Source of the DNA: an uncultured Neomegalonema sp.
GTDB taxonomy: Bacteria > Pseudomonadota > Alphaproteobacteria > Rhodobacterales > Rhodobacteraceae
NCBI GenBank assembly: GCA_937990185.1
Contig: CALKBI010000061.1
Span: 1 to 64,000, forward strand
Reading direction: 5' to 3'
DNA: 64,000 bases
The position numbers were made by a program, and so were the translations under genes. Position 1 is the first letter of the stretch. Every line of letters begins with the position of its first letter. The notes below the pieces were generated by a model. The model was not told the origin of the DNA and searched no databases. It saw only the letters and a program-made list of their open reading frames with translations. Below, piece after piece: positions 27,481 to 35,451 of this stretch.

Positions 27481-28005
27481 TCAAGCGGTTTTCGTCGGTG
27501 ATGATCCGGCGATGTTTATGTGCTCGCTGTCTGGCAGGAATGTGGGTTCGCGGCTTGCGGTTTCTTCTGCTTCGGCGGCAAATTCGTCGCGCAGATCCAT
27601 CAGCGCGAGGCAGGCATTTGCGGCGTCAGCGCCTTTGTTCTTTTGTGCGGGATCGGCGCGGACAATGGCTTGTTGCTCGTTTTCGACCGTGAGGATGCCA
27701 TTGCCGATGGGCGTTCCCCAATCCGTGCCAATCGTCATCAGGCCGCGTGAGGAGTCGTTCGTGACTGTCTCGTAATGGCTGGTTTCACCGCGAATGACAC
27801 AGCCAAGCGCGACAAAGCCATCAAACGCATCCGACTCCAGAGCAATGCGGATCGCGACCGGAATTTCGAGCGCACCGGGGACTTCGCGCACATGAACATC
27901 ACACCCTGCTGCATCCAATGCCGCCGTCGCACCCTCGATGAGCATATTGGAGATATGTTCGTAATAGGGGGCAACGATTACGAGAACGCTCTTTGGCTCG
28001 GCCAT
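27481..28005 (-). CDS. ribH: 6,7-dimethyl-8-ribityllumazine synthase
   Basis: Lumazine synthase condenses the pyrimidinedione from RibD with dihydroxybutanone phosphate. Active-site regions are VREVPGALEIPVAIRIAL, FVALGCVIRGETSHYETV and IGNGILTVENEQQAIVR. At 174 residues it is slightly long because of an acidic C-terminal tail (DEFAAEAEETASREP and beyond). ATG 28005 follows AAGGATC. It sits one base after the ribE stop and before nusB. Confidence 0.96.
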   Translation of the reverse strand: MAEPKSVLVIVAPYYEHISNMLIEGATAALDAAGCDVHVREVPGALEIPVAIRIALESDAFDGFVALGCVIRGETSHYETVTNDSSRGLMTIGTDWGTPIGNGILTVENEQQAIVRADPAQKNKGADAANACLALMDLRDEFAAEAEETASREPTFLPDSEHINIAGSSPTKTA

Positions 28006-28006
28006 T

Positions 28007-28630
28007 TTATGATCCTTTGGACAGCGCGGCGTCGCGCACATCATTCAGTCTGGCGACGTATCGCGCCAGGACGTCAATTTCAAGGTTGATGGCTGCGCCT
28101 TCGGTTAATCCGCCCAAAGTCGTTTCCGCCTGAGTATGCGGGATCAGGTTGATGCCGAAATTACCCTCATCGACTGCGTTGACGGTCAAAGACACGCCGT
28201 CGATGGTGATGGACCCCTTCGCCGCGATGAATTGCGACAGAGCAAGGGGCGCTTCGAATGTATAGCGCCACGAATCCCCGTCTTGGCTCAGAGCGCGCAG
28301 ATGGCCGAGGCCGTCCACATGCCCTGTCACGATATGCCCGCCAAGCTCGTCCCCGACTTTCAGCGCGCGTTCGAGGTTGAGTTTTGTGCCCTCGGCCCAG
28401 CCCGCTGCGGTAGTCAAAGAACAGGTTTCCGCTGAGGCATCCACCGCAAACCATGCACCGCTATCGTCTGTGCCTTTATCCGTCACCGTCAGGCAAATTC
28501 CCGAACAACAGATCGAGGCTCCGATGGCGATGGAGGCCGCCGGATACGAACAACCAATCGTAAACCGCTTATCGCCGCGCATCTCGACGGAGCGAACCTC
28601 GCCAATATCAGTCACAATTCCGGTAAACAT
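28007..28630 (-). CDS. ribE: Riboflavin synthase alpha subunit
   Basis: This 207-residue enzyme dismutates two lumazine molecules to riboflavin. The two tandem lumazine-binding domains are visible. The first starts MFTGIVTDIGEV with SICCSGICLTV. The second contains GHIVTGHVDGLGHL and SITIDGVSLTVNAVDE. It is the first gene of the ribE-ribH-nusB-MFS unit here. I do not see an FMN riboswitch in the 270 bp upstream. ribD lies 5 kb away beyond an accessory island. Confidence 0.96.
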   Translation of the reverse strand: MFTGIVTDIGEVRSVEMRGDKRFTIGCSYPAASIAIGASICCSGICLTVTDKGTDDSGAWFAVDASAETCSLTTAAGWAEGTKLNLERALKVGDELGGHIVTGHVDGLGHLRALSQDGDSWRYTFEAPLALSQFIAAKGSITIDGVSLTVNAVDEGNFGINLIPHTQAETTLGGLTEGAAINLEIDVLARYVARLNDVRDAALSKGS

Positions 28631-28900
28631 AGTCTGCCCTATACAGCGATGGCGTGCCGGTCCCGCCGGTCACAGTGATTGCGGGGAAACTAGGGGGCTT
28701 GGCGGGTTTAGGCAATCTATTGATCGGTCCATACAGGCTCCCAATTTCATTTGTAGACGGATGAAGCCTATACAAAGTTTTGAATATAAATGCGATTGAT
28801 ATTAATAATTAATGTTAATATTCGTTAACATCATAGTATTCACGGAATGAAACTTGAATGAGTATTTTTCAGTGTCATGATAATTGAAAGATAAATCGTT

Positions 28901-29638
28901 ATGTCCGGCTTCCCCCAGCAAGTTTCACGGCTTTTGTCCGCATCAAAGCAAACCCCTAAAAATATGGCGGTTCGAGGCGGTTTGCTGTTCGCCGGTGTGA
29001 TGGCGATTTCTGTGATGACGGGCGTGCCGACTGCGACTGCGGGATTGGAGTCCGTTCTTGAATGTGGCGATGTCACCGGCAAAGTGTTTGATGATAAAAA
29101 CCGCAATGGGTATCAGGACGAAGGCGAAGCGGGGTTGCCGGGGGTTCGTTTGGCGACCGCGCGCGGTTTGCTGACCATCACCGATAAGCATGGCCGTTAT
29201 CATGTGGCTTGCGCGCGCGTTCCGAGAAAAGGGATTGGCTCGATTTTTCTGATGAAGCTCGATGCGCAAACATTGCCCTCGGGGTATCGGGTTACATCCG
29301 AGAACCCGCGTGTTGCGCGCCTGACCCGTGGTAAAGCGACTAAACTGAATTTCGGAGCTTCGCAGAGCCGTGTGGTGCGTCTTGATCTGGCTGGTGCAGC
29401 GTTCGAGCCGGGCAGCACAGGACTCAAAACGCAGTGGCATGACGGGATTGATCAGTTGCTCGACGTTCTTGGTGAAGACCATGCGGTCTTGCGTCTGATT
29501 TATCAGCAAGGCGCAGAAGAGAGTGCGCTGGTGGATAAACGGATGCGCGCTGTCTCTCGCTTGGTGGAAAAACAATGGCAGCAACGGGACGCGGGCTATG
29601 ACCTCGAAATCGAGCGCGTGACGAGGGTTGGGCGGTAG
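28901..29638 (+). CDS. Exported SdrD B-like domain protein
   Basis: This 245-residue exported protein has a long N-terminal segment and a hydrophobic signal-like region (about residues 25-46). One SdrD B-like (prealbumin-type) domain follows with GKVFDDKNRNGYQDEGEAGL and ITDKHGRYHVAC. These match the calcium-binding loop DxNxNGxxDxGE. The rest (LPSGYRVTSENPRVARLTRG) matches the periplasmic end of larger alphaproteobacterial surface proteins. A short OmpA-like tail segment (LRLIYQ...IERVTRVGR) follows. Homologues I recall are much longer, so this may be a minimal or shortened form. It stands alone in AT-rich flanks. Confidence 0.75.
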   Translation: MSGFPQQVSRLLSASKQTPKNMAVRGGLLFAGVMAISVMTGVPTATAGLESVLECGDVTGKVFDDKNRNGYQDEGEAGLPGVRLATARGLLTITDKHGRYHVACARVPRKGIGSIFLMKLDAQTLPSGYRVTSENPRVARLTRGKATKLNFGASQSRVVRLDLAGAAFEPGSTGLKTQWHDGIDQLLDVLGEDHAVLRLIYQQGAEESALVDKRMRAVSRLVEKQWQQRDAGYDLEIERVTRVGR

Positions 29639-30382
29639 TGGTGTTTGGGTTTGCCGGTATAGGCATCCGTTCAATCAAGTCGCATGAAACCAATCGACTC
29701 CCAAAATTTTCCAGCGCCATTCTGCCGTGTGTAAGAGTCGAGCCCTGTAACCCCGGCTGCCCTTAATTTTTGAAGGACATCCGGTCGCATCAGAAAACCC
29801 CTTTCGATGCCACTATGTGTCCAAAATGGATATCGCGTGACGTATTCGTAAGTAGCGGTCGAAGTCGCCAGAGCCCCGACACCATCAACTTCTGTCGGGT
29901 TAAAGTTCGTCTCCGCGCTTCGCGGGCGCGGCACAAACTCGAATCGAAAATCATATTTCGGAATAAAATAAAAATAGGGTTCTGTAATGTACGGTCGCCC
30001 GTCTGGCCTCAGTACGGAGATTGGGTGAGACAGAGAACCGTTTGGGAAAGCTGCTTCAAAAGCATCCAGCGCCTTTTGATTAACTAAGGGCTGGACTCCA
30101 ATAGAAAAAATATCTGGTAGTTCAAATCCAAGATCATTCTTTCCGATACGCACATCCGAAAATCGCAGATTTCCAAACTTCTGACATCGCACCAGCCTTA
30201 TGAGGTCGGGTAACCCTTCGGGGCCTTTTCGCCATTCAGCAACAAGATCAGGCAGATAATCTTCGTTAACGAAGTCGACGGGAAAAAGATAAGGGGTGTA
30301 TCCCGTCAGCATACGTTAGCAAATTTACTAGCGGTTTCCCATTTAGCTGATACACTTTACCTTGATCCATTCTGGGAAAATT

Positions 30383-30754
30383 ATGTCTGGCGATGATACT
30401 GACAAAAAAGCGCCTGATGAGGCTCATGTTTATGGCGGCAAACAGATGCCCGCTGAATATGACCTAGACACGCGTGACGGTTTCGAGAGAGCCTTAATGG
30501 ACTTGGGCGCGGTTCTCCCGTGTCCAGCTTGCGGATCGACAGAATATCAAATTTGGGATGAACGTAAAAGCCGCGAATTCCAATACTTGGTTGAATCTTC
30601 AGTCGCATTGGAGGCGAAGCACGTTGGCCGATTTATGCCTGTACTCGCTCGCGTGTGCATAAATTGCACGAACGTACAGACGTTCGCGAAGTTAGTTCTA
30701 ATGGAAAGGCTGAAATTTCTAGAGGCTCAAAAGGCAGAGAACAAAGATGAATAG
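30383..30754 (+). CDS. IS passenger: zinc-ribbon-like protein
   Basis: This 123-residue cytosolic protein carries two CXXC pairs, CPAC (Cys47/Cys50) and CINC (Cys92/Cys95), spaced by 41 residues. That spacing suits one zinc ribbon or rubredoxin-like knuckle. The start ATG 30383 follows GGGAAAA; a TTG at 30362 is possible. It overlaps the next passenger ORF by 8 bp. It lies inside the IS1595 element, in the orientation opposite to the transposase. I do not recognise the family. A DNA- or RNA-binding role or help to transposition would be guesses. Confidence 0.72.
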   Translation: MSGDDTDKKAPDEAHVYGGKQMPAEYDLDTRDGFERALMDLGAVLPCPACGSTEYQIWDERKSREFQYLVESSVALEAKHVGRFMPVLARVCINCTNVQTFAKLVLMERLKFLEAQKAENKDE

Positions 30755-31313
30755 TGACGGTTTCTCACCTGCTAGCCCCGTCGCCTCTCTAGCCGACGCC
30801 AGACGCAAGAGGGATGAAAGGGAGTCTGTAGATCCGACGGCCCCTCAGCGCTTAGATCGCATGGATACAGAAGAAATGACAGATTCTGAACTTATAGCCC
30901 GATTAGACGCTGTTCGAGCGCAAAACGATGCAAAGTTTGCTGAGTGCATTGCGTCGAATAGTGCATTGGGGGCAGATATTAGAACTGGGTTTCAGGTCAT
31001 GGGAGGTCGAGTTGACGCTGCTCAAAATGAGATGAAGGGCGAGTTCATTAAAATTGTCGCAGTCCTTGACCGACTTTCTCAAGAAAGTGCGGAAAAACCC
31101 AGCAAGGCGGGCATGTGGGTTTCGAACTTTGTGATTGGCATAGGCAGCATCGGCTTCATTCTGGCCGTGCTATCGTTTGCTGCCGATAGGTTTGACGGCG
31201 GCATGTCGGCTAGTGGATTCCAAACTCAATCAGCGATAAATGCAGAGCGCATCAGCGCGCATGATAAAGAGCATAATGAACCTAAAAAAAGCCCGAGCGA
31301 GCCAGAAGGTTGA
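30747..31313 (+). CDS. IS passenger: coiled-coil membrane protein
   Basis: This 188-residue protein has a charged N terminus and a helical, probably coiled-coil stretch (about residues 40-110, with ELIARLDAVRAQNDAKF and GGRVDAAQNEMKGEFIKI). One transmembrane helix (about 122-146, NFVIGIGSIGFILAVLSFAA) and a polar tail follow. The helix-then-membrane layout resembles small phage XhlA-like or DUF1640-like proteins, but I cannot assign it. It overlaps the zinc-ribbon gene by 8 bp and the following small ORF by 38 bp, so the three form a passenger operon. Confidence 0.68.
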   Translation: MNSDGFSPASPVASLADARRKRDERESVDPTAPQRLDRMDTEEMTDSELIARLDAVRAQNDAKFAECIASNSALGADIRTGFQVMGGRVDAAQNEMKGEFIKIVAVLDRLSQESAEKPSKAGMWVSNFVIGIGSIGFILAVLSFAADRFDGGMSASGFQTQSAINAERISAHDKEHNEPKKSPSEPEG

Positions 31314-31446
31314 AGCCTTCATCGCTGAACACGAAGCAGACCCACAAGGCGACCTCGACAAGCTGGACGCCGCTCTTAAGCGTCCAGTTCAGGGAAGCGG
31401 GTCAGAAGTTCCGTCATCATCGTCTCAGGGCGCATCCGACGATTAA
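31276..31446 (+). CDS. IS passenger: small acidic ORF overlapping the transposase end
   Basis: This 56-residue ORF starts at ATG 31276 and reads LKKARASQKVEAFIAEHEAD followed by PQGDLDKLDAALKRP and a Ser-rich tail. Its last 71 bases lie antisense to the 3' end of the transposase gene. I recall similar short ORFs next to IS1595-type transposases in other alphaproteobacteria, which favours a real gene. The recollection is unverified. The conserved-looking part lies mainly outside the antisense overlap. Confidence 0.5.
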   Translation: MNLKKARASQKVEAFIAEHEADPQGDLDKLDAALKRPVQGSGSEVPSSSSQGASDD

Positions 31447-32257
31447 AGCGGTACTCAAATTCTTTGGCGTAACGCTCAAGGTATTTGGGGGAGACGCTGA
31501 TGTGCGTTCCTTTGATTGAGCATTTCAGGTGACGCCAGAAGTTTTCCATTGAGTTGACGGTCACGCCGTCTTCGGTGGCATATTCACCAGCAGAGTGATT
31601 GACCGTCTTGTGGTCGTAGCCTTGTTTGGCGAGTTCGTTATACGACTTGAGTTCGTCGGTGTGGATTTCGGTTTCAGGCTTCACGTTTTCGGTGATGATC
31701 GGCTCAAGGGTCGCGCGGCGAACATTCGGAACGACTTTCGTAACAACGTCGCCATCTTTTTCCATCATGCCGAGGACAACGGTTTTACCAGCAGCGCCGC
31801 GACCGCGTTTTCCTTTGCGCTTACCGCCGACCATCGTTTCGTCAATCTCAACCGTCTTGCCTTCGCCGCCGATAGGCTTCTCGCCATCTACAGCGGCCAT
31901 ATGCTCGCGAATTTTCGCCGCCATGCGCCATGCGGTCTTGTAGGTAACACCAAGCTGGCGTTGCAGTTCTTTGCCGCTCACGCCGTGGCGCGTCGTGGTG
32001 AAGAGAAATACGGCATAGAACCAAAGTTGGAGCGGAGTGCGAGACTTTTCAAAGATGGAACCGACCATCGGGTGAACGTGGTGGCCGCACCATTGGCAAG
32101 AGAACGCTAGTTCGCTTTCGAGGCGATACCATTTAGCGGCGCGTTTGCATTTCGGGCATTCGTGACCTTGACCAAAGCGGACGTTGAAGAGGTGCAGAAG
32201 GCACGCATCATCGTCTGGAAACTGCTTGAAAAAATCACGAACGGTGGTCGGCTTCAT
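31376..32257 (-). CDS. IS1595-family transposase
   Basis: This 293-residue transposase is complete. The N-terminal zinc ribbon has Cys34/Cys37 and Cys54/Cys57 (HECPKCKRA and FSCQWCGHH). The DDE-type core shows the first Asp in VEIDETMVGGKRKGKRG, the second in EIHTDELKSYNEL, and the Asn/Lys pair in NSMENFWRHLKCSIKG. This gives the DDNK signature of IS1595. No frameshift or stop interrupts it, and both element ends are intact, so the element looks potentially active. The gene reads away from the right-hand inverted repeat at 32320. Confidence 0.95.
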   Translation of the reverse strand: MKPTTVRDFFKQFPDDDACLLHLFNVRFGQGHECPKCKRAAKWYRLESELAFSCQWCGHHVHPMVGSIFEKSRTPLQLWFYAVFLFTTTRHGVSGKELQRQLGVTYKTAWRMAAKIREHMAAVDGEKPIGGEGKTVEIDETMVGGKRKGKRGRGAAGKTVVLGMMEKDGDVVTKVVPNVRRATLEPIITENVKPETEIHTDELKSYNELAKQGYDHKTVNHSAGEYATEDGVTVNSMENFWRHLKCSIKGTHISVSPKYLERYAKEFEYRFNRRMRPETMMTELLTRFPELDA

Positions 32258-32505
32258 ATGTCTCTCTCCTATGCAGTAAATATAGGAAATCGACTACCGT
32301 ATGTCAAGGGGATACACCCCAAAGATAATCGTCATATACACTCAGGCGATAGAGGTAGAATAGACGAGACTTATCGACGGGGGCCTGTGTCATTAAATAT
32401 TCCACTCTATTACTACGGTTGCTGAATTTATTTTATGATAATCAGTTTCGATCTGCGTAAATAATCGTCTTTGAATGAGCCAAGCCGTATTTGTCCTTTT
32501 GGTTA

Positions 32506-32985
32506 GGTCGGACGCATTTGCGAAGCGAGTCTTGCTTTTGTCTTCTGTCTTTTCAGCTCTCAGTAATCGGCTTTGCCGATGCACTTGCCGCTGTGAGGTT
32601 TTTGCTTGTGTTGAGGTCGGACGCATTCGCTATGCGAATGCCTGTCGCTTTTCGGCTCTCTGTCCTTGATTTTTCATCTGTCATTCCCGGGTATGCGGGA
32701 ATCTCGTTATGCTAAGAGAGATGCCCGTTTTCACGGGCATGACAATGAATGTGGGCGGACGCATTTGTGAAGCGAGCCTTGATTTTGTCTACCATCTTTT
32801 CGGCTCTCAGTGATCGGCTTTGCCGATGCACTTGCGGCTGTGAGGTTTATGCTTGTGTTGAGGTTGGACGCATTCGCAAAGCGAATGCTGCTTGTGTCTT
32901 CGTTCTCCTTCGCTCTCTATGGTTTCGCTGCGCTCAACCATTTGCCGCTGTGAGGTTTGTACTCATGTCGGGGTCTGACACATTT
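32506..32985. repeat. Degenerate tandem 110-bp repeat, array B
   Basis: Units of 109-110 bp begin with GG(T/C)(C/T)GGACGCATT at 32506, 32615, 32753 and 32862. A fragment of a fifth starts at 32972. Each unit has a first hairpin next to GACGCATT (perfect in units 2 and 4: GCATTCGC-loop-GCGAATGC). A second hairpin lies mid-unit (CGGCTTTGCCG or a variant). Then comes the conserved CTTGCCGCTGTGAGGTTT or CCATTTGCCGCTGTGAGGTT. Unit 2 has lost its second half to a REP-like insertion. The conserved end is the reverse complement of that in array A, with ACCATTTGCCGCTGTGA shared exactly by unit 4. This explains most of the 670-bp gap between the split gene and the gene at 33067. Confidence 0.85.
32680..32743. 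repeat. REP-like paired hairpins within array B
   Basis: Two hairpins face each other. ATTCCCG/CGGGAAT occupies 32683-32702 and ATGCCCGT/ACGGGCAT occupies 32721-32740. They are bounded by GTCAT (32680-32684) and ATGAC (32739-32743). This is the layout of a bacterial REP/BIME-type intergenic element. It interrupts unit 2 of the 110-bp array, so it arrived after the array formed. Confidence 0.75.
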
Positions 32986-33066
32986 GTACTTGCAAAATAC
33001 AAATGTTTGCTTTATGTTCTATTTTTTCATCAACCGAAAGATAGCATGGTCTGGAGTATTGAACGC

Positions 33067-33780
33067 ATGACAGAACACTACCGCCTCGCGCTGTTGCGTG
33101 TTGTGGCGGGGTTGTTTGTTTCTGCGGGGATGCGTTCGGATAATGCTGTTGTGAAAACTCTGCCCCGGCAGGTTCGGAATGGGGTTCTGCTTTTGCTTCG
33201 GCCTGCGGAATCCGCTGCACGGCGGTTGATTGATGTTGAAGCGCGTGATGTGGACGTGCCTGACTATGTGGCTCCGCCAAAACGAAAGCGCTCGGGCGCG
33301 AAAGGTACGGGCGAGACCAGGGGGCCGCGCGCGCCACAGTTTCGTTTGATTGATCCGCGCAAATTTTTCCCTGAGTTTTATCCGAACCAGCGCGTGCCTC
33401 GGCGCATCCCCAAGCGGGAAGGGTCCACCGAACCGCAGATACGAGTGCGGATCGCGGGTTTTGATGGTCAGCCCGATTTTGTCATTTGGTCGGAACCAAA
33501 AGCGGTTCTAATGCCGGAAGATGAAGTGAACGCCGAAAGAGTGAGCCGCCGCTTGCTGGCCTTAAAACTGGCTTTGGAAGATTTGCCGAAACAGGCCAAA
33601 CGGTATGTGCGTGAGGTGGCGAAACGCAAGGCCGCTGCGCCAGGGCCGAAAAGAGTGCCACCGTTGCGCATGGGCTTGCCGCCGGGATATCGGCGAAAGC
33701 CTATCCACGAGATTGATGAGATCCTATGGGATTGTCATTGTTTGGTGCGACAGGAACCGCGAGCGCCCAATACGTCCTGA
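33067..33780 (+). CDS. Conserved hypothetical basic protein
   Basis: I do not recognise a named family for this 237-residue protein. It has a helical N terminus (LALLRVVAGLFVSAGMRS and LLLLRPAESAARRLIDVEAR). A basic Pro-rich middle follows (PPKRKRSGAKGTG). The C terminus is Lys/Arg-rich with KRVPPLRMGLPPGYRRKP. There is no signal or membrane segment, and nucleic-acid binding is possible from composition only. I chose ATG 33067 with GGAG ten bases upstream; ATG 33046 is the alternative. The open frame further upstream runs through the 110-bp repeats and is not part of the gene. A perfect 9-bp inverted repeat (ACATTTGTA at 32980-32988, TACAAATGT at 32998-33006) lies just before it. Confidence 0.68.
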   Translation: MTEHYRLALLRVVAGLFVSAGMRSDNAVVKTLPRQVRNGVLLLLRPAESAARRLIDVEARDVDVPDYVAPPKRKRSGAKGTGETRGPRAPQFRLIDPRKFFPEFYPNQRVPRRIPKREGSTEPQIRVRIAGFDGQPDFVIWSEPKAVLMPEDEVNAERVSRRLLALKLALEDLPKQAKRYVREVAKRKAAAPGPKRVPPLRMGLPPGYRRKPIHEIDEILWDCHCLVRQEPRAPNTS

Positions 33781-33853
33781 CATTTCCCTCTATATGTCGT
33801 CGTTCTTCCTGCGCAGAGGGCAGGGGGCGATTTGGCGTGTCTGAATTTTGATT

Positions 33854-34963
33854 TTACGGACGCCAGACGCTTTTGATGTCGTTCCCGAGACGCTCTGAGG
33901 TGATCTGTTTAAAGCGCGGCATATCCTTGAGGGCTTCAATGCCGAAATTGTAAATCGAAGCCGCGCCGCCATCGCCCATCGTTGCGCCGGCAGAATACCA
34001 AACCAGCTCATCAACAAGAGCGTCGCGGATCAAGCTGGCGGCCAAGCGCCCGCCGCCCTCGCATAAGAGAGAGCCGATGCCTAAATCTGCGAGCTTGGTC
34101 ATTCCTTCGGCGATGGAAACGCTGCCCTGCGCTGTGGGGAGTTGCAAAACTTGCGCGCCGAGATCTTCGAAGGCTTTGATGCGGTTTTTGTCGACGTCTT
34201 CTGAAGTCAGCAGGATAAGAGGTTGATCGGCAATCGTGCTGGCCAATCGGGACATGAGCGGCGTTTGCAACCGCGTGTCCGCGACCACGCGCGCCGGACG
34301 GATGCCTTCCAGCCCCGACAAGCGAATGTCGAGCGACGGGTCGTCGGCCAGCACTGACCCGACCCCGACCAGAATGGCATCGCTGCGCGCGCGCATCAGA
34401 TGCACGTCGTTTCTGGCAAGGCCGCCGGTAATCCAACGGGACTCTCCATTGCTGGTGGCGATCTGACCATCCAGCGTGCTGGCAAGTTTGAGGGTTAAGA
34501 AAGGACGGTTTCTCTCGATCCTCGATAAATAGCCACGAAGGATATCGCGTGTGCCGGTTTTGCCTTCGCCAGTATCGACTTGAATGCCCGCACGGGCCAG
34601 CATCGCGAAGCCTTTGCCAGACACCCGCTGGTCAGGATCGGAAAGTGGCGCAACAACCCGCGCGATACCCGACGCAATCAGGGCTTCGGTGCAAGGCGGG
34701 GTTTTCCCGGTATGGGCGCACGGCTCTAGGGTGACATAAGCGGTCGCCCCTTGGATGCGATCCGCACCCCAGCGCTGAGCTGCATCATCAAGAGCAATCC
34801 GCTCTGCGTGCGGCCTGCCGTTATGTCCGGTCCGCCCGCGACCAAGCACAATGCCGTCTCGCACAATTACGCATCCAACGCTGGGATTGGTTGCCGTCCG
34901 TCCAACCCCGCGAAGGGCCAGACTGAGAGCATGCGCCATCCAGTGTTGGTCGGTGCGTGTCAT
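33854..34963 (-). CDS. ribD: Bifunctional riboflavin biosynthesis protein RibD
   Basis: RibD deaminates and then reduces the GTP-derived pyrimidine in riboflavin synthesis. The N-terminal cytidine-deaminase-like domain has the zinc motif HAERIALDD and [11 protein letters not shown]. The C-terminal reductase domain (from about residue 145) has [35 protein letters not shown] and [15 protein letters not shown]. At 369 residues it is of normal length. Its start overlaps the nrdR stop by 4 bp, the usual nrdR-ribD pair. The rest of the rib genes are 5 kb away across an accessory island. Confidence 0.96.
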   Translation of the reverse strand: MTRTDQHWMAHALSLALRGVGRTATNPSVGCVIVRDGIVLGRGRTGHNGRPHAERIALDDAAQRWGADRIQGATAYVTLEPCAHTGKTPPCTEALIASGIARVVAPLSDPDQRVSGKGFAMLARAGIQVDTGEGKTGTRDILRGYLSRIERNRPFLTLKLASTLDGQIATSNGESRWITGGLARNDVHLMRARSDAILVGVGSVLADDPSLDIRLSGLEGIRPARVVADTRLQTPLMSRLASTIADQPLILLTSEDVDKNRIKAFEDLGAQVLQLPTAQGSVSIAEGMTKLADLGIGSLLCEGGGRLAASLIRDALVDELVWYSAGATMGDGGAASIYNFGIEALKDMPRFKQITSERLGNDIKSVWRP

Positions 34964-35451
34964 GATGCATCCGGATCAGATGTCAGAGCGCTTTTTGCAC
35001 GCGCGGGGCGTAATTCCTGAATGAAGGTCTCAAAGTCGCTTGCCTCGGAAAAGTTTCGATAGACCGATGCAAATCTCACATAAGCAACTGTGTCGACCTC
35101 GGCCAAGGCCGCCATCACCGTCTCGCCAATGGTGTCAGATGAAATTTCAGTCTCACCAAGAGACTCAAGTTGTCGAACGACACCCGATATCATCTGTTCG
35201 ACGCGCTCAGGTTCGGTGGGGCGCTTACGCATGGCGATGCTAATCGAACGCGCTAATTTGTCGCGATCAAGAGGAGCACGCCGACCGTTCTTTTTCAGGA
35301 CTGTAAGCTCGCGGAGTTGTACACGCTCGAATGTTGTAAATCGAGCACCACAAGCAGGGCAAAGCCTGCGGCGGCGAATGACACCGTGATCTTCCGATGG
35401 CCGAGAGTCTTTTACCTGACTGCTTGTGTCGCCACAGAACGGACACCGCAT
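34960..35451 (-). CDS. nrdR: Transcriptional repressor NrdR
   Basis: NrdR is a nucleotide-sensing repressor of ribonucleotide reductase genes. The N-terminal zinc ribbon is [20 protein letters not shown] with [13 protein letters not shown], and the ATP-cone domain follows ([20 protein letters not shown]). The C-terminal tail is longer than the basic 150 residues. It is the first gene of the nrdR-ribD unit. Its promoter region faces the long leader of the giant repeat protein gene. Confidence 0.97.
   Translation of the reverse strand: MRCPFCGDTSSQVKDSRPSEDHGVIRRRRLCPACGARFTTFERVQLRELTVLKKNGRRAPLDRDKLARSISIAMRKRPTEPERVEQMISGVVRQLESLGETEISSDTIGETVMAALAEVDTVAYVRFASVYRNFSEASDFETFIQELRPARAKSALTSDPDAS

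Larger units (their letters stand above)
30293..32320 (-). mobile_element. Complete IS1595-family element with passenger genes (2028 bp)
   Basis: The two ends share the terminal inverted repeat GGGGTGTATCCC (perfect over 12 bases, with CATACG and TAG matching further in). The left end begins at 30293 and the right end finishes at 32320. Both are flanked by the same 8-bp target duplication AAAGATAA (30285-30292 and 32321-32328), the size known for the IS1595 family. Inside are one DDNK transposase on the minus strand and three small ORFs on the plus strand. Carriage of passenger genes is known in some IS1595 subgroups. The element splits a gene whose frame is exactly restored on removal. Confidence 0.93.
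29671..32393 (-). pseudogene. Unknown protein gene interrupted by an IS1595-family insertion
   Basis: The gene starts at ATG 32393 (GTGGAA upstream). It encodes 24 residues beginning MTQAPVDKSRLFYLY and ending SVYDDYL before it is cut at the insertion. It resumes at 30284 with FPVDFVNEDYLPDLVAEW and ends at 29671. Removing the element and one 8-bp duplication restores an exact open frame of 228 residues, which dates the insertion as recent. The protein has YITEPYFYFIPKYDFRFEF and FWESIGFMRLD segments. It may be distantly related to DUF1629-like single-domain proteins, but I cannot name a function. The remaining 3' frame has an accidental ATG at 30312 supplied by the element end, without a ribosome site. 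Confidence 0.88.

Noticed and set aside
28780-28860. TTAA-rich cluster before the SdrD-B-like gene as a CtrA site
   Set aside because: Several TTAA tetramers occur, but none pair with the required 7-base spacing. The stretch is simply AT-rich.
28631-28900. Possible FMN riboswitch upstream of ribE
   Set aside because: None of the conserved RFN-element segments could be found on the minus strand of this stretch.
30293-30312. ATG at 30312 as the true start of the gene ending at 29671
   Set aside because: The first seven codons come from the IS end and there is no ribosome site. The native 5' part lies beyond the element at 32321-32393.
32749-33066. N-terminal extension of the gene at 33067 by about 106 codons
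   Set aside because: The extension runs through two units of the 110-bp repeat and a hairpin, and its translation repeats itself (ALSDRLC, CVEVGRI). The real start with a ribosome site is at 33067 or 33046.
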